The translations under genes and the position numbers were made by a program. A stretch of 64,000 nt of DNA from Smittia aterrima (lineage: Eukaryota > Arthropoda > Insecta > Diptera > Chironomidae): the NCBI GenBank assembly GCA_033063855.1, contig CP093831.1, positions 14,136,001-14,200,000 on the forward strand, given 5' to 3'. Of the stretch, positions 12,243-23,710 are shown one piece after another. The notes beneath the pieces were generated by a model. It did not search any database. It had not been told where the DNA came from and worked only from the letters and a program-made list of their open reading frames with translations. How positions within the stretch are numbered: position 1 is the stretch's first letter; every line of letters begins with the position of its first letter.

Positions 12243-14653
12243 ATGTCGGCTTATCGTAAACCTGATCCATCTAAAATTCAAGAGCTCAGAGATATTGCTC
12301 ATCGTTTGCGTATTCACTCGATAACATCGACTCAGGCTTCAAAATCCGGGTAAATATTAGAATTAAAATTTGACACGCGGTCTCCATTATCGCCTTTCTC
12401 CTGTTCCTCAATTTTAATGAAACCGGTTGATTGGTCATTGTCCCATCGCACGACGACAGATAACGGCAGTTTGTCTTATCAAACTTGCATGTAGCGTTAT
12501 CAAGCTCGTCTCATCTTACGATGCCGTGACTTTGTTGATTTTCTCTCTTGATGTAATCAAATTCTTTTCCTTATTTAATGTGGCGCTGTCATCAGGAATC
12601 TTTCTTGTCACTGACGCATTTATTCCTTTCTAATCGCTTTTCAAAATTGATTACGAGCGCAACATATTAATTCAAAGCATGACCTTCCGCGACCTTCTAC
12701 GTTACCTTTCGACGTCGCTTTCGAAAAACAAAATCTTAGCCTTGAATCATTCAAGCACTCGCAACTTAGAATCCCTCAGTGATTTAGTTTGCGTCATTTT
12801 ATTTTTTTATTTGCTTTATAGACATCCAACATCATGCGCTTCAATCGCTGAAATCATGTCTGTGTTGTTTTTCAACACGATGCGTTATAAGATCTCAGCG
12901 CCGCGTGATCCATCATCCGATCGTTTCATCCTGTCGAAGGGACATGCTGCACCAATTCTTTATGCTGCATGGGCTGAAGCTGGACTCTTCCCAATCTCAG
13001 ATCTTCAGAATTTGCGTAAGATCGATTCCGATTTGGAAGGTCATCCAACTCCTCGCTTGAACTTCATTGATGTTGGAACTGGATCACTTGGTCAAGGCGT
13101 TGGAGTTGCTGCTGGTATGGCCTACGTTGGAAAGAACTTCGACAAGGCCGATTACAGGTAAAAGTCTTTCGACCTTTGAAAGCTCGTAAAATTACGTCAA
13201 TTACTTACATTCTAGAACTTATGTCCTTGTTGGAGACGGTGAGTCAGCTGAAGGTTCAATCTGGGAATCGCTTCACTTTGCTGGGCATTACAAGCTCGAT
13301 AACTTGTGCGTCATCTTTGATGTCAATCGTTTGGGACAGTCGGAACCGACATCGCTCCAGCACTCGATGGAAACTTATCGTAAACGTCTTGATGCTTTCG
13401 GATTCAACGCAATCGTTGTTGATGGACATGACGTTGAAGAATTGGTCAGAGCTTTCTATGAAGCCCAACAGACACACGATCGTCCCACCGCAATCATTGC
13501 CAAGACATTCAAAGGAAAATTCTTCCCAAACATCGAAGATCTCGAGAACTGGCATGGAAAGCCTCTTGGAGATGACGCCGAAAAGGTCATTAGCCACTTG
13601 CAAGGCTTAATCAAGAACAAAGGTCAACTTACATTGTCGCCATCTGCTCCAAATGATAACGCTCCGAAAGTTTCTATTACAAATATTCAACTTGCTTCAC
13701 CACCAGCCTACAAAATGGGAGAGACAGTTGCTACTCGCTTGGCTTATGGAACAGCACTCGCTAAGATCGCAATTAACAATCCAAGAGTCATTGCTTTGGA
13801 TGGTGACACTAAGAACTCAACTTTCTCCGAGAAATTGAAGAAAGCTTTCCCAGAACGTTACATTGAGTGTTTCATTGCCGAACAGAATCTCTGCGGAGTT
13901 GCGATTGGAGCTGCTTGCCGCGACCGCACAGTCGCTTTTGTATCCACTTTCGCAACTTTCTTCACTCGTGCTTTCGATCAGATCAGAATGGGCGCTATCA
14001 GTCAAACAAATGTTAACTTCGTTGGTTCTCATTGTGGTGTCAGCATTGGCGAGGATGGTCCAAGCCAAATGGGATTGGAGGACATTGCTTTGTTCAGAAC
14101 AATTCCAGGATCTACAGTTTTCTATCCATCAGATGCTGTCAGTACTGAACGCGCAGTTGAACTTGCTGCAAATACAAAGGGCGTTTGCTTTATCAGAACT
14201 TCGCGACCAAACACCGCTGTCATTTATGGAAATGACGAAAAGTTCGTTGCAGGCAAAGCCAAGATCGTTAAGCAATCAGCTCAAGATCAAGTCTTGTTGA
14301 TTGGAGCTGGAATCACATTGTACGAAGCTCTCAACGCTGCTGCTGAGTTGGAGAAATCTGGAGTCTCAGCTCGTGTGTTGGATCCATTCACTATCAAGCC
14401 CTTGGATCGTGACACAATCATTGCTAACGCACAACAATGTGGAGGCCGCATTGTCGTCGTTGAAGATCATTACCGTGAAGGTGGATTGGGAGAAGCTGTT
14501 TTGTCAGCTGTTGCAGATCAACGTAACATCGTTGTTAAGCATCTTTACGTCCCAACAGTTCCACGTTCGGGACCACCAACTGTCTTGATTGATATGTTTG
14601 GAATCAGTGCTCGTCACGTTGCTGCTGCTGGCCTTGAGATTTTGAAATTATAA
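12243..14653 (+). CDS. Tkt: Transketolase
   Basis: This thiamine-diphosphate enzyme of the non-oxidative pentose phosphate pathway moves two-carbon units between sugar phosphates in the cytosol. Exons 12243..12349, 12822..13157 and 13216..14653 give 626 residues, the usual length for animal transketolase. The N-terminus is MSAYRKPDPSKIQELRDIAH. Visible landmarks are SSDRFILSKGHAAPILYAAW, the ThDP-binding VLVGDGESAEGSIWE (GDGE at about residues 154-157), the FIAEQNLCGVAIG segment with the catalytic Glu, and VEDHYREGGLGEAV in the C-terminal domain. Intron 1 is 472 bases and holds an open frame that reads into exon 2, but no supported exon. Codon use is more biased than in the neighbours, as expected for an abundant enzyme. 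Confidence 0.97.
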
Positions 14654-14791
14654 AGAATTTTTTAAGACTTAAAGTGCATTCGGAAGCTTAGCTTCAACAA
14701 TATAATTGGACATTCCCTACTCTTCTGCTTCCTTAGATTGCTAGAGATTCCTTAATCATTCCTGAAAGTGAAAAATATTGATTCAAATCAT

Positions 14792-14814
14792 TTTATTAGG
14801 TTGGGCAAAATAAA
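14792..14814. terminator. Overlapping convergent poly(A) signals of Tkt and Syx18
   Basis: AATAAA on the plus strand at 14809-14814 serves transketolase. TTTATT at 14792-14797 is AATAAA on the minus strand and serves Syntaxin 18, whose stop is at 14895. The predicted cleavage sites pass each other, so the two messages should share a short complementary tail. Confidence 0.6.
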
Positions 14815-14894
14815 ACTTGAAGTTTTCTATTGAAAATTTGAAAAGCTTTTTAATTTAATATCAACAAAAATAACATTGCAAATATTTTTCTGTC

Positions 14895-16035
14895 TCAATC
14901 GTTGTACCAGTCAAGGAAAAGAAGACTGAATGACATGACAAGTAGAAAGAACAAAACATACACTCGAAGTCCAGCGTTTCTTTGAATCGCTTGCTTGATT
15001 TGCTCGTTTGCTTCGCGAACATTTTCTGTAGCACCAACGACCGTATTTGAGATGCGCTCGATGTCGCCTTTTTGAAGTGCAACCTGAAAGAGAAGATTAA
15101 CTACTGATCAAACAAATTAAATTATTACAAACCTTTTCAGTGAAAAGCTCTTGAAGCTTTGCAATGTCATAAACGTGTCTCTCAATCTGTTGAACTTCCT
15201 CGCTGAGTCCTTTAAATTCACTGATGAGTTGCTTGTTCTCTATCTCAAGCATTTGAAGCTCTTCGGGACTCAATCCAATTGCTTCACTTTGTTGCTGACG
15301 ACTTGTGTTTGCATCATCTTCTATTGATTGATTGCTTTTGGAAACATCCAAATCAAGTGATTTGCGTTGAGTAACGATTGCTTTTCTTTTGATTGGCTTT
15401 TCTTCTTCACTAGGATCATCGTTACGAATTTCAGGATTATCATCTGGTTTCTCTAGATCCATGTCATCCTTGTATTCAATAATTTCCGGTTCTTTGCGTT
15501 TCTCTGAATCGAGTTTTAAGAATCTATATGTTTCTAGATCACGTCGAATTCTATAATTTTTCTGATCACTGAAAATGCAATAAACAGCTTTAAGGTAATC
15601 AGCGAGAAGCTCTAGCACAGAATCGACGTGTGACCGCTGTTGTTTAGCTAAAGCTTTGGTATTGTATTCTAGCTTTAGTTCGCAAATGAATTGTGTACAG
15701 ATATTTATGATCTTCTCAGATTCCCGATCTATAACGTCACGTTCTTCGTTCGACATCTACAAGAAATAAAAACTGAAGAATTGACAAATAAAAAACTTCT
15801 TTTGTCTTACCTGTACGGATCTCTTCAAGTGACATGCAAACTGCATGTAGGCCGCTCTGTTTTCTATAAGAAAGTTTCTCAGTTCAGAGATCTGGAACTT
15901 GATATTTTTTGTTCTCTTGCTAAATTCATCTTTAGCAGCTTTCTTCAAAATACGATTTTTGTCTAAAGGAGGAATCGATTTGTTTTGCAATCGCACAGTC
16001 TTGACGCAGGCTTTGAAGAGAGGCGTGATGTCCAT
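14895..16035 (-). CDS. Syx18: Syntaxin 18, ER Qa-SNARE
   Basis: Syntaxin 18 is the ER Qa-SNARE for Golgi-to-ER transport, acting with the NRZ tether, Sec20 and Use1. Exons 15811..16035, 15133..15756 and 14895..15083 give 345 residues. The N-terminus MDITPLFKACVKTVRLQNKS is the diagnostic Syntaxin-18 start. A helical N-terminal domain and an acidic linker follow. The SNARE motif runs through LSEEVQQIERHVYDIAKLQE and VALQKGDIERISNTVVGATE. A single membrane anchor (VYVLFFLLVMSFSLLFL) ends in DWYND. The last exon lies in a frame different from the longer open frame in the same stretch, so the tail anchor appears only after splicing. Confidence 0.94.
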
Positions 16036-16851
16036 TGTCTAATAATCCTACGAGTCTTCTCACTTTTCAAAATCAAGAAAACTCTTGAACAAATTTATTT
16101 TTTGTTGACAACTCAGCCGGGGCCGAACAACTCATCGTAAACTTTTCATCGAAATTTAAAAAAAAACGTTAAACTTCAGAATTCTTAATTATCACGTTTA
16201 AGCAAAGCTAAGTTGTTAATCTAATTAAGGAGAGTATCAGAAAACTATTTATATGAAAATATAGCTTTTACCATTACCTACGCAAGCTTGCGAGCATCAG
16301 GTATTTGCTTAGCTGCTTTAAAGTGATATGACTACAAAAAGCTTTTTGAATTATAAATGTTGAGAAAAGAGCTTTTGATCTAATGCTTAATTATGAAAAG
16401 AAATAGATAATTTCTAATCAATTTATTTTATTGGTCATTTTAGTTAACTTTTTATTTTAAACAAAGTTTTATTTAATCAGCTAAAACTCTTTTTTTATAG
16501 TTATTTATTGTAAAAACAACCTGAACTCAGTTGCTTTTCAGATAAAACTACAAAAGTGTGTTACAATTGGAAATGCTAGTTAAAAATATTTTATTTCCCG
16601 ATCAGATCATTTCCATTTTTTATTTTTATTCAAACTTTAACTATTTAATCAGCTGAAACACTAATGACAAAGTTTTCTTTCAAGCACGAGCTTAATTTTT
16701 TGAGAACTGAACGAAATAATTTGCAAAGCAACAGAAAAACAGATAACTTCGCAAATTTGATATTAAAAGACAATACTTTTCTAGTGATAAGATAGTTCAT
16801 CTTGAAGCTTCGTGTCTTGAAGCTCTCGTTTAAAATTATTTTGCTTTAAAA
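16036..16851. other. Spacer between Syx18 and Treh
   Basis: This 816 bp AT-rich spacer separates the divergent Syx18 and trehalase start codons. I see no gene, RNA or repeat. It must contain both promoters; no convincing TATA box stands out for either gene. Confidence 0.5.
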
Positions 16852-18952
16852 ATGGGAAAAATATTTCTCGTTCAAATTCTGTTGTTTGTAGCTACTTCAG
16901 TTGCTCTTGATTTGCCTCCACCATGCTCAAGGTAAATAAATGTAACTACTCTACATTTTTATCACAAACTGTTTTACAGCCCGATTTACTGCTCGGGTGA
17001 TCTACTTAAAACCGTTCAAACAACAGTTCCAAGTATCTACCCAGATTCAAAAACCTTCGTTGATATGTCGATGAACCAGCCTCCAAACGAAACTCTTGCT
17101 CTGTTCGCTACGTTCATGTCAAATTATCCTGATGGCAAACCTCCAGCCGATGACCTTAAAACTTGGGTTGAAACGAATTTTTCGCCACGTGGCTCTGAAT
17201 TTGTTACTTGGACTCCGAATGATTTTACTTCGGAGCCTGAAATCTTGAAAAAAATCAAGGACAAGGAACTTCAAACTTTTGCAAAAGACTTGAATCAGAT
17301 TTGGTTCCAACTGGGCAGACAAATGACGGATAAGGTTAAAGATCATCCTGAGCTCTATTCAATTATTTATGTTGAACATCCTGTAATCGTTCCCGGCGGA
17401 AGATTCCTCGAGTTTTATTACTGGGACAGCTACTGGATAATTCTCGGTTTGTTGAGATCAGAGATGTTAACAGTAAGTTGCAGCTTCTTTTATTAAACTT
17501 CAATAATTTCTTCATCGACTTCTATTAGACTGCTAAAGGAATGCTTCTTAACTTTGGATCAATCGTTGAACGTTATGGATTCATTCCAAATGGTGGAAGA
17601 GTTTACTACACGAAACGATCACAGCCTCCACTCTTCATCCCGATGATTAAAGAATACTTTGATCATACTAAAGACAAAGATTTTGCTGTTTCTATGGTCG
17701 ACACTATGGCTGTTGAGTTTGATTTCTGGATGTCAAACCACACATTGACTGTTAAGGGTCATACACTCGCTTACTACGGCGATCGATCATCTGGTCCAAG
17801 GCCAGAATCTTATCGTGAAGACATCGCTTCTGGGTCAGGTTTCAAAACTGAAGAAGAACGTGAAGACCATTATAGTCAACTTAAAGCTGCCGCTGAAAGT
17901 GGCATGGATTTTTCAAGTCGCTGGTTTATCAATAATGCTGGTACAAACACTGGGAATTTGACAAATCTTAAAACTCGTTCAATTATCCCCGTCGAACTGA
18001 ACGCAATTCTTCACTGGAATGCTAAAATCGTCGCTGAGTTCTACGGATACAAAAACGATTCTGTAAAGCAAGCAAAGTACGCGAAGATCTCAGCAGATTT
18101 TTTCAATGTAAGTAAATCGGGCGAATGTTAATCAAAAATCTAAATTTTTTTTTTCTAAAGGCGATTAACGAAGTTTTGTGGAATGAGGAACATGGAGTGT
18201 GGTTTGATTATGATTTAATTAACAACAAACCAAGACCTTACTTTGTTCCGACGAATCTGGCTCCACTCTGGACAGGCAGCTACGATAAAACTAAAAGCAA
18301 GAGCATCGCAAAAAGTATTTTGAAATATATCAAAGATACAGGAATCGACAGTTTCCCAGGAGGTGTTCCAACGACGCTTTACAACACTGGACAGCAATGG
18401 GATATGCCAAACGTGTGGCCGCCAATGCAACACATTTTAATTACTGGACTTGAAAATCTTGGAGAACCTGACACGAAGGCACTTGCATTACGATGGGCAC
18501 AAAGATGGGTAGCAGCCACTTACCACTCTTATAATAAAACTAAAGCCATGTTTGAGAAGGTATGCAAATGATTTATTTGATTTCAAGAAATCTCTGAATA
18601 CTTTTTTCTTCACTCAGTTATCAGCAACGACTTTTGGTCAATATGGTGGTGGCGGGGAATATGATGTTCAACTGGGATTTGGATGGAGCAACGGAGTTAT
18701 TCTCGATCTTTTGAATACTTATGGACAAGTATTGGAAGCTAAAATCCGTAAGATTTTATTTTCAGTTTTATTTTTATTCTAAAGTTTATTTTAATTATTT
18801 TTACAGCTTCTAATCCTTTGGGTGATCTTCTCGATTCTGTGTTGGGTATTGTTAACTCTGTGGTCAATTCTGCGGTTGGTCTTGTGAAAGGAATTGTTAA
18901 CAGCATCGTAAAAGCTATTGCCGGCTTCTTCACTATTAAATCCAATGTTTGA
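16852..18952 (+). CDS. Treh: Trehalase (GH37), secreted, with hydrophobic C-terminal tail
   Basis: This enzyme hydrolyses trehalose, the main insect blood sugar, to two glucoses. Exons 16852..16931, 16980..17472, 17529..18107, 18161..18559, 18618..18747 and 18807..18952 give 608 residues. The signal peptide is MGKIFLVQILLFVATSVALD. GH37 signature 1, PGGRFLEFYYWDSYW, starts at about residue 165. The catalytic-acid segment ESGMDFSSRW has its Asp at about residue 318, with Met where most family members have Trp. Signature 2, QWDMPNVWPP, starts at about residue 463, and the glycine-rich GGGGEY loop follows. The final exon adds about 48 residues of short hydrophobic repeats (SVLGIVNSVVNSAVGLVKG, then IVNSIVKAIAGFF). 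These are neither a standard transmembrane anchor nor part of the catalytic fold. Whether the enzyme is soluble or membrane-associated is unclear. Confidence 0.95.
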
Positions 18953-19183
18953 TAATGTCTATCGATGATAATGATTCTCGATCATTTTCAACAGACAAAA
19001 AAAAATCTGTTTTCTGGTCAATTTAATATTTTTCAGTTTCCATTGCGTTCTTTCCTAAGATTACATACAAAAAAAAACTTTTATTGAAACCGAAACAAAA
19101 AAGAAAATTTAATTAAATTTTTGCAAAAGAAGGGAAGTTGCTCCGAAGAGCAACAACCCCCCCCCCCTCATATAAAAAAGAAA

Positions 19184-19303
19184 ATGCCAACGGCACATAA
19201 CGTTCCCAAGCGGTCACCCATCTAAGTACTAATTATGCCCGATGTTGCTTAACTTCGGTGATCGGACGAGAACCGGTGTTTTCAACATGGTATGGTCGTT
19301 GAC
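19184..19303 (-). rRNA. 5S ribosomal RNA
   Basis: On the minus strand this 120-base segment begins GTCAACGACCATACCATG and contains GTTCTCGTCCGATCACCGAA and TTAGTACTTAGATGGGTGAC, all hallmark 5S sequence. A run of T follows the 3' end (TTTC then TTTTTT), suiting RNA polymerase III termination. The sequence differs from Drosophila 5S at many places, but the paired arms stay complementary: helix I (GUCAACG with CGUUGGC), helix III (AUGUUG with CAACAU) and helix IV (GCAUAAU with GUUAUGU). That argues for a functional gene rather than a decayed copy. It stands alone here, not in a tandem array. A run of 11 C lies just beyond the 3' end (19157-19167). Confidence 0.93.
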
Positions 19304-19391
19304 AAATGTAGATGGCTGAAATCGAAATATAAAGAAACAAAAATATTTTTGAATGCGACTTGAAAAATTTTTATTTGTGATTTTGTTTTCA

Positions 19392-20357
19392 TTACAATTT
19401 CTTGTTTTTGATCAAAGCTTCTTGGAAAAGTCTAACTTGCAAGTCAGCTCCGTCTTTGTTAGCTTCCTTATAGTAAGGCAACTTTCTCATCGTATTCAAC
19501 CAAGCGCTGATTTTGGAGTAGCCATCCTCGGCTGAAACGACTTGATTGTAGGCTTCAATCCATGCAAAGACGCACAAGTCAGCGAGTGTCATATGATCAG
19601 CCGCCAAAAACTTCGTTTTCGAAAGAAAATCTTCCAACGCTTTGTAGCATCGGTGAAGTTCGTCAAGTTTTTCTTGCTCAACAACAGACACTCCTTTCAT
19701 CAAGACTGGACCCTAGAAACGAAAGAATCTTTAAATCTACGTTTCATTTAATATTTAAAAATTTACCATGATATTGCATCCACGAGTGAAAAGGAAACAC
19801 GCATCAAAGAATAATCGATCGTTGATAGTTGACCTCAAGACCAAATCATCCTTCGGGTAGAGATAGTCGGCTTTCGCGTACTTCTCGATCAAGTAAAGAT
19901 CGATTGCGTGGCTAGCATGAAAGAGATGAAAGTTTGTTTGAATAAAAGTTAGAGTCTCGGTAATGAATCATTACCTATCGCAAATGATGACATTGCCATC
20001 AACCAAAGAAGGAATCGTCCCCGCTGGATTAATCTAAGAAGAAATATTTTCGCTATCAAGGTCATTTCTAATTTTAAACTTTTATAAATTATGCTTCAAA
20101 CCTTTTTAAAGACCTCACAAGATTGTTCGCCACTTAACAAATCAACTTCTCTGTAAATAAACGATCAGGTTGAAGAGAACTTCACCTCTGAATTTCTAGT
20201 CACTTACTTTAATTCAAGATCCAATCCAATTTCCTTCGCAACCATCAAAGGCGAACGACAAGGAGGACTAAATGATGATCGTTAATACTCATTGAAGAGC
20301 CCTCAATTTGAACTAATCTCACCTCAATGGATGGTAGAAATAAATCGGTTTAGACAT
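19392..20357 (-). CDS. Glutathione S-transferase, delta/epsilon type
   Basis: This cytosolic GST conjugates glutathione to electrophiles; epsilon and delta classes are the insect detoxification GSTs. Six exons, 20323..20357, 20208..20267, 20102..20150, 19975..20033, 19767..19911 and 19392..19712, give 222 residues. The N-terminal thioredoxin-like domain starts MSKPIYFYHPLSPPCRSPLM, placing the likely catalytic Ser just before PPCR. The INPAGTIPSLVD segment has the cis-Pro glutathione site, and CDSHAIDLYLIEKY contains the Asp-Ser that binds the gamma-glutamyl group. The C-terminal helical domain has KFLAADHMTLADLCVFAW, with the conserved N-capping Asp. The segments LYPKDDLVLRSTINDRLFFD and FTRG favour the epsilon class. 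Intron density is high for this family in flies. Confidence 0.9.
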
Positions 20358-20570
20358 TTTTCGACCAAAAACTGACTTCTAATCACTTCAAAGACTGAAC
20401 ACCAATTGAATCAAATGTTCACGATAAAGAGCCGACAAGGTCAGCAAATGTCTAAATGTGTGCGAAAGAACATGCGATACTCAAACAAGTTTCAAGCTTT
20501 ATTTTCAAAACAACCTCTCAGCACGTGTGAGAGGATTTCGAATCTTTTCTTTTATTTAATCAAAAGTTAT

Positions 20571-21677
20571 TCAAAGTTCTTCACCAGAATGTCCTTCTAA
20601 ATCGCCTTTCGCTTGCTTATCGTCGTAATTTTCAAAGCATTTTTCGAAATTCGGACGAATTGCGTTCACATCGCCTTTGTGAATTCCATCAACACAAATA
20701 TTGCCATTAACAGAAAAATAGAAAAGTTTGTTGAGTTTATCGAAGAATTTTCTTCCCATCGATTTCATTTTGGTGTGGTCCATGCGTAAGTCTTCAAGTG
20801 CAATGTTTGTCGAAAGCAAATCTTCGTCTATGTACCTCAAAGTATTTTGAGACAAGTCCAGCTGCCGGAGACGTCTCAAGTTCTTGAATGTGAAAGGATG
20901 AAACTTCTTTGTTCCGATTGCTCTCAAGCGAAGGATCTCGATGTTGATTGTGAAGTCAAAGGAGCGAAAATCCAAACGAGTCAAAGGATTTTCTGAGAGA
21001 TCAAGCTCAGACAGATGAAACATATCGTTGAATAAATCATGAGAAATTTCCCTGATTCTGTTGTTATTCAACTTTAACTTCTTCAGATTCTTCATTGCCT
21101 TGACAGTTTTTCTCGTAAACTTTGCGATCTGATTGTTGCTCATATCAAGGTCTTGCAAAGAAGTCAACGAAGAAAATGCATTTTCATGAATCGTTGTAAT
21201 TTCGTTTTGTGAAAGATCGAGAACTTCTAATTGTCCGCATTCGACGAAAACGCCAGCTTCAATCAAATTGATTTGATTCTGACTCAGAATGATTATCTCC
21301 AAGGGCAAACAGTTGACGATCGGATCAATTTTCTTCAGGAAAACTCTTCGCATTTCCAATCCTTGCAAGTTCACAAAGAAGTTGAAAATATTTTCAGATG
21401 GAACGATGTGTGCTTCAGATGATCGAATGTGCAGATAGTTGACATCTTCGTTCGAGTTCGCCTTCAATTGAGTTCCCGTGAATCTCAACAAGTCATCCTC
21501 GCTATAAAGCTTCAGTCCACTAATTTCACAAACGTATCCTCGATCATCTAAAATGAAATTGCAGTTAACATCTCTCGGCGGTTTTCCTTCTTTGTGAGCA
21601 GTCGTGAATTGAGCTAAGCAACTCAAAGCGATTAAAAAACTTCCAGAACTCTTGAACTTCATATTTGACTTCACCAC
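20571..21677 (-). CDS. Secreted leucine-rich repeat protein
   Basis: A single uninterrupted frame of 368 residues. A second Met at residue 6 (position 21662) gives a cleaner signal peptide, MKFKSSGSFLIALSCLAQFT, and may be the real start. An N-terminal cysteine region (VNCNFILDDRGYVCEISGLK) precedes about nine leucine-rich repeats of the 24-residue type. These include LEIIILSQNQINLIEAGVF, LEVLDLSQNEITTIHENAF, LQDLDMSNNQIAKFTRKTV and LRQLDLSQNTLRYIDEDLL. A short cysteine-containing cap (GNICVDGIHKGDVN) and an acidic tail follow. There is no transmembrane segment, so it is predicted to be an extracellular binding protein. Secreted LRR proteins are expanded in nematoceran flies, but I do not recognise a named orthologue and assign no function. 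Confidence 0.85.
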   Translation of the reverse strand: MVKSNMKFKSSGSFLIALSCLAQFTTAHKEGKPPRDVNCNFILDDRGYVCEISGLKLYSEDDLLRFTGTQLKANSNEDVNYLHIRSSEAHIVPSENIFNFFVNLQGLEMRRVFLKKIDPIVNCLPLEIIILSQNQINLIEAGVFVECGQLEVLDLSQNEITTIHENAFSSLTSLQDLDMSNNQIAKFTRKTVKAMKNLKKLKLNNNRIREISHDLFNDMFHLSELDLSENPLTRLDFRSFDFTINIEILRLRAIGTKKFHPFTFKNLRRLRQLDLSQNTLRYIDEDLLSTNIALEDLRMDHTKMKSMGRKFFDKLNKLFYFSVNGNICVDGIHKGDVNAIRPNFEKCFENYDDKQAKGDLEGHSGEEL

Positions 21678-21805
21678 GTCAGAAATTAAACTGACTGATT
21701 AAAATTTTAGGTTCGCGTTTGGATTTATCGACAACCGAAGATTTATTTTTGGAAGATAAGAATTTGATAAAACTTCTGTTCGGGAATGTTGAATGTTTTT
21801 CTTTA

Positions 21806-23459
21806 TTATGCTGTCAGATTTGAACTGTGCAGTTCACAGAAAGATTTAAAATCCTCGTTCAGCTTCCACGTATTCTTCGCACATCCGATATGGGCTGGCT
21901 TCCGGCACTCACGAGACAAGCATGAGATCATTGCGCCATTCTTTTCGCAGTAAGAGCAGCGATAGCGAGTACTCGACCATACGGCTGCTTCCATTCCGAT
22001 GACTTTTGTGCCGATAATGTAAGTTCCGTTCGCCCAAACAATGCAATCCTCATGGAACCAAATTTCAAGTTTTGTTTCATCGACTTTACTCATTCCACTG
22101 AAGAGCTCCTCGTCTGGAAGAGCGCTACCTGCGTTTGCTGCAGCTTTCTGAGAATCATTAAGTTTTCTTTTCTTTTTTGGCTTCTCGGGGCTTGTTGGAG
22201 GAATCGCTGCTTTTACGAATTTGTTCTTATTACTTTGACGAAATGGATCTGTTGCTGGATCTTGAAGTGAGTTTGTGTATTCTTCGGAAGTTGTTGTAAT
22301 AATATAAGGACCGAAGAGATCTCCAAGTTTATGCTTGTGCGGGCCAAGTTTGCAGAATACGCAAACCCAGGTCGCGTCTCGTTTATCAGCGTCATACTTG
22401 TTACTCAAAGTACTGACGTGGAGTCCTCGAATCGCTTTATTCTTCTCAGTTGTTGGACCTTTCTTCGGTTTTCCCACAGTTTTTTCTGCATCGTCGTCAC
22501 CATTTGCTTTCTGATTGACGATTGCAAAGGATCCATCCTTTTGAATTTGAACGAATGGAGCTATGTCACCTTTAACCTTCTTTTTCTTATTATGTTTAGA
22601 CTTGTCTTTTAATTCAATGTTGTCGGTTGGCTCAATTGCAGTCTTAGATTTTTTTCCAGGTTTTCCATTTTTGAGCTTAGCAGCTGCAGCAGTTGGTTGC
22701 TTCTTCTTTCCCCCTGGTCCATCTACTTTTTTCTTTCGTGGCTTTGCAATCTTTTTCTTTTTGACTTCAGCATTTGGCAAATCAGTTTCAGTCGCAACTG
22801 GGACAGCTTCTTGAGCAGTTTGTGTCTCTGGGTTCTCTAGTCCTTGACAATCAGCAAACATTTGTTCCAATTGGTCTTCAATTATCCCATCGTTCACTTT
22901 CTGCTGGAGTGCTGAGCTTGACTCGATTGGTGTGGTTGAGTCGACGTTTGATGTGATACTCGATACCATTTGGGCAATTTTATCAATAGTTTCACATTCA
23001 TCAGACTCGGGAGTGCTAACCTTCGGCTCGCTTGTAATAACATTTGTAATGAGATCCGATTCAATGTCGCCAAGAATTGCAAGTTCAGGTTCAGACACGA
23101 TAGCTTCAGAAGTTGATACCTTTTTCGTTACATTTGGTTTACGTTTGCGACGACTTTTTCCTGAAGAGCTTGAATCAGATTTTTTGCTGTCAATGGACTC
23201 GGTTGATTTGTTGAGATTTTCATTTGTAATCGTTTGTTCCTCTGTTTGTTTTGAGCCTGTAACTTCAGGTGAACGATGCAGATCGAGAACTTCTTCTTTA
23301 GTATCATCAATTGCTTTCTCTTGAACTGAAGGTTCCGCTTCATTATTCACCGCAACAATCTAAAAAAAATTGAAATTAAAATTATGAAATTTTCTAATAA
23401 AACTGCAAAAGTTTTACCGGTTGTTGATCTGATTCTGTTGCTTCTACATCAGTATCCAT
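21806..23459 (-). CDS. Extended-PHD nuclear protein, TCF20/RAI1-like
   Basis: Two exons, 23418..23459 and 21806..23359, give 531 residues. The N-terminal 350 residues are low-complexity and rich in Ser, Glu and Lys, with several basic nuclear-localisation-like runs (KSRRKRKPNVTKK, KKKKIAKPRKKKVDG). The C-terminus is an extended PHD/ADD module. It contains WVCVFCKLG, LGDLFGPYII, a conserved IWFHEDCIVWANGTYIIG segment, then RCSYCEKNGAMISCLSREC and HIGCAKNTW, ending FCELH. The LGDLFGPY and HEDCVVW-type segments are characteristic of TCF20 and RAI1, vertebrate nucleosome-binding regulators. The invertebrate member is much shorter. A role in chromatin is inferred from the domain only. Confidence 0.82.
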
Positions 23460-23710
23460 CGTTATGCTGACAAATATTAATCTATGGACAGTCTTGCAGC
23501 AATTAAGAAAATCTATTAAGCGCGGAGAAACTTTGTTTACTTTTATGAAAATATTTCACTGCTTTACCGACACTCTTAAACGACAAGCAAAAAAATAAAT
23601 AAATCACGCTCCAACTTGAAGTCCTCAAGCTATCAAAAGAGAAGCTTAGTGCAACAATTAATGGGCAGATAAAAGAAATCTCAAAATATAAAATTTAAAA
23701 AAAAAGTAGT

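Noticed and set aside
12679..12821. Extended N-terminus for transketolase read into intron 1
   Set aside because: Splicing from 12349 to 12822 restores the conserved N-terminus and the 626-residue family length.
13256..14588. Long overlapping frames on other frames of transketolase
   Set aside because: They are shadows caused by biased codon use; only one frame carries the ThDP motifs.
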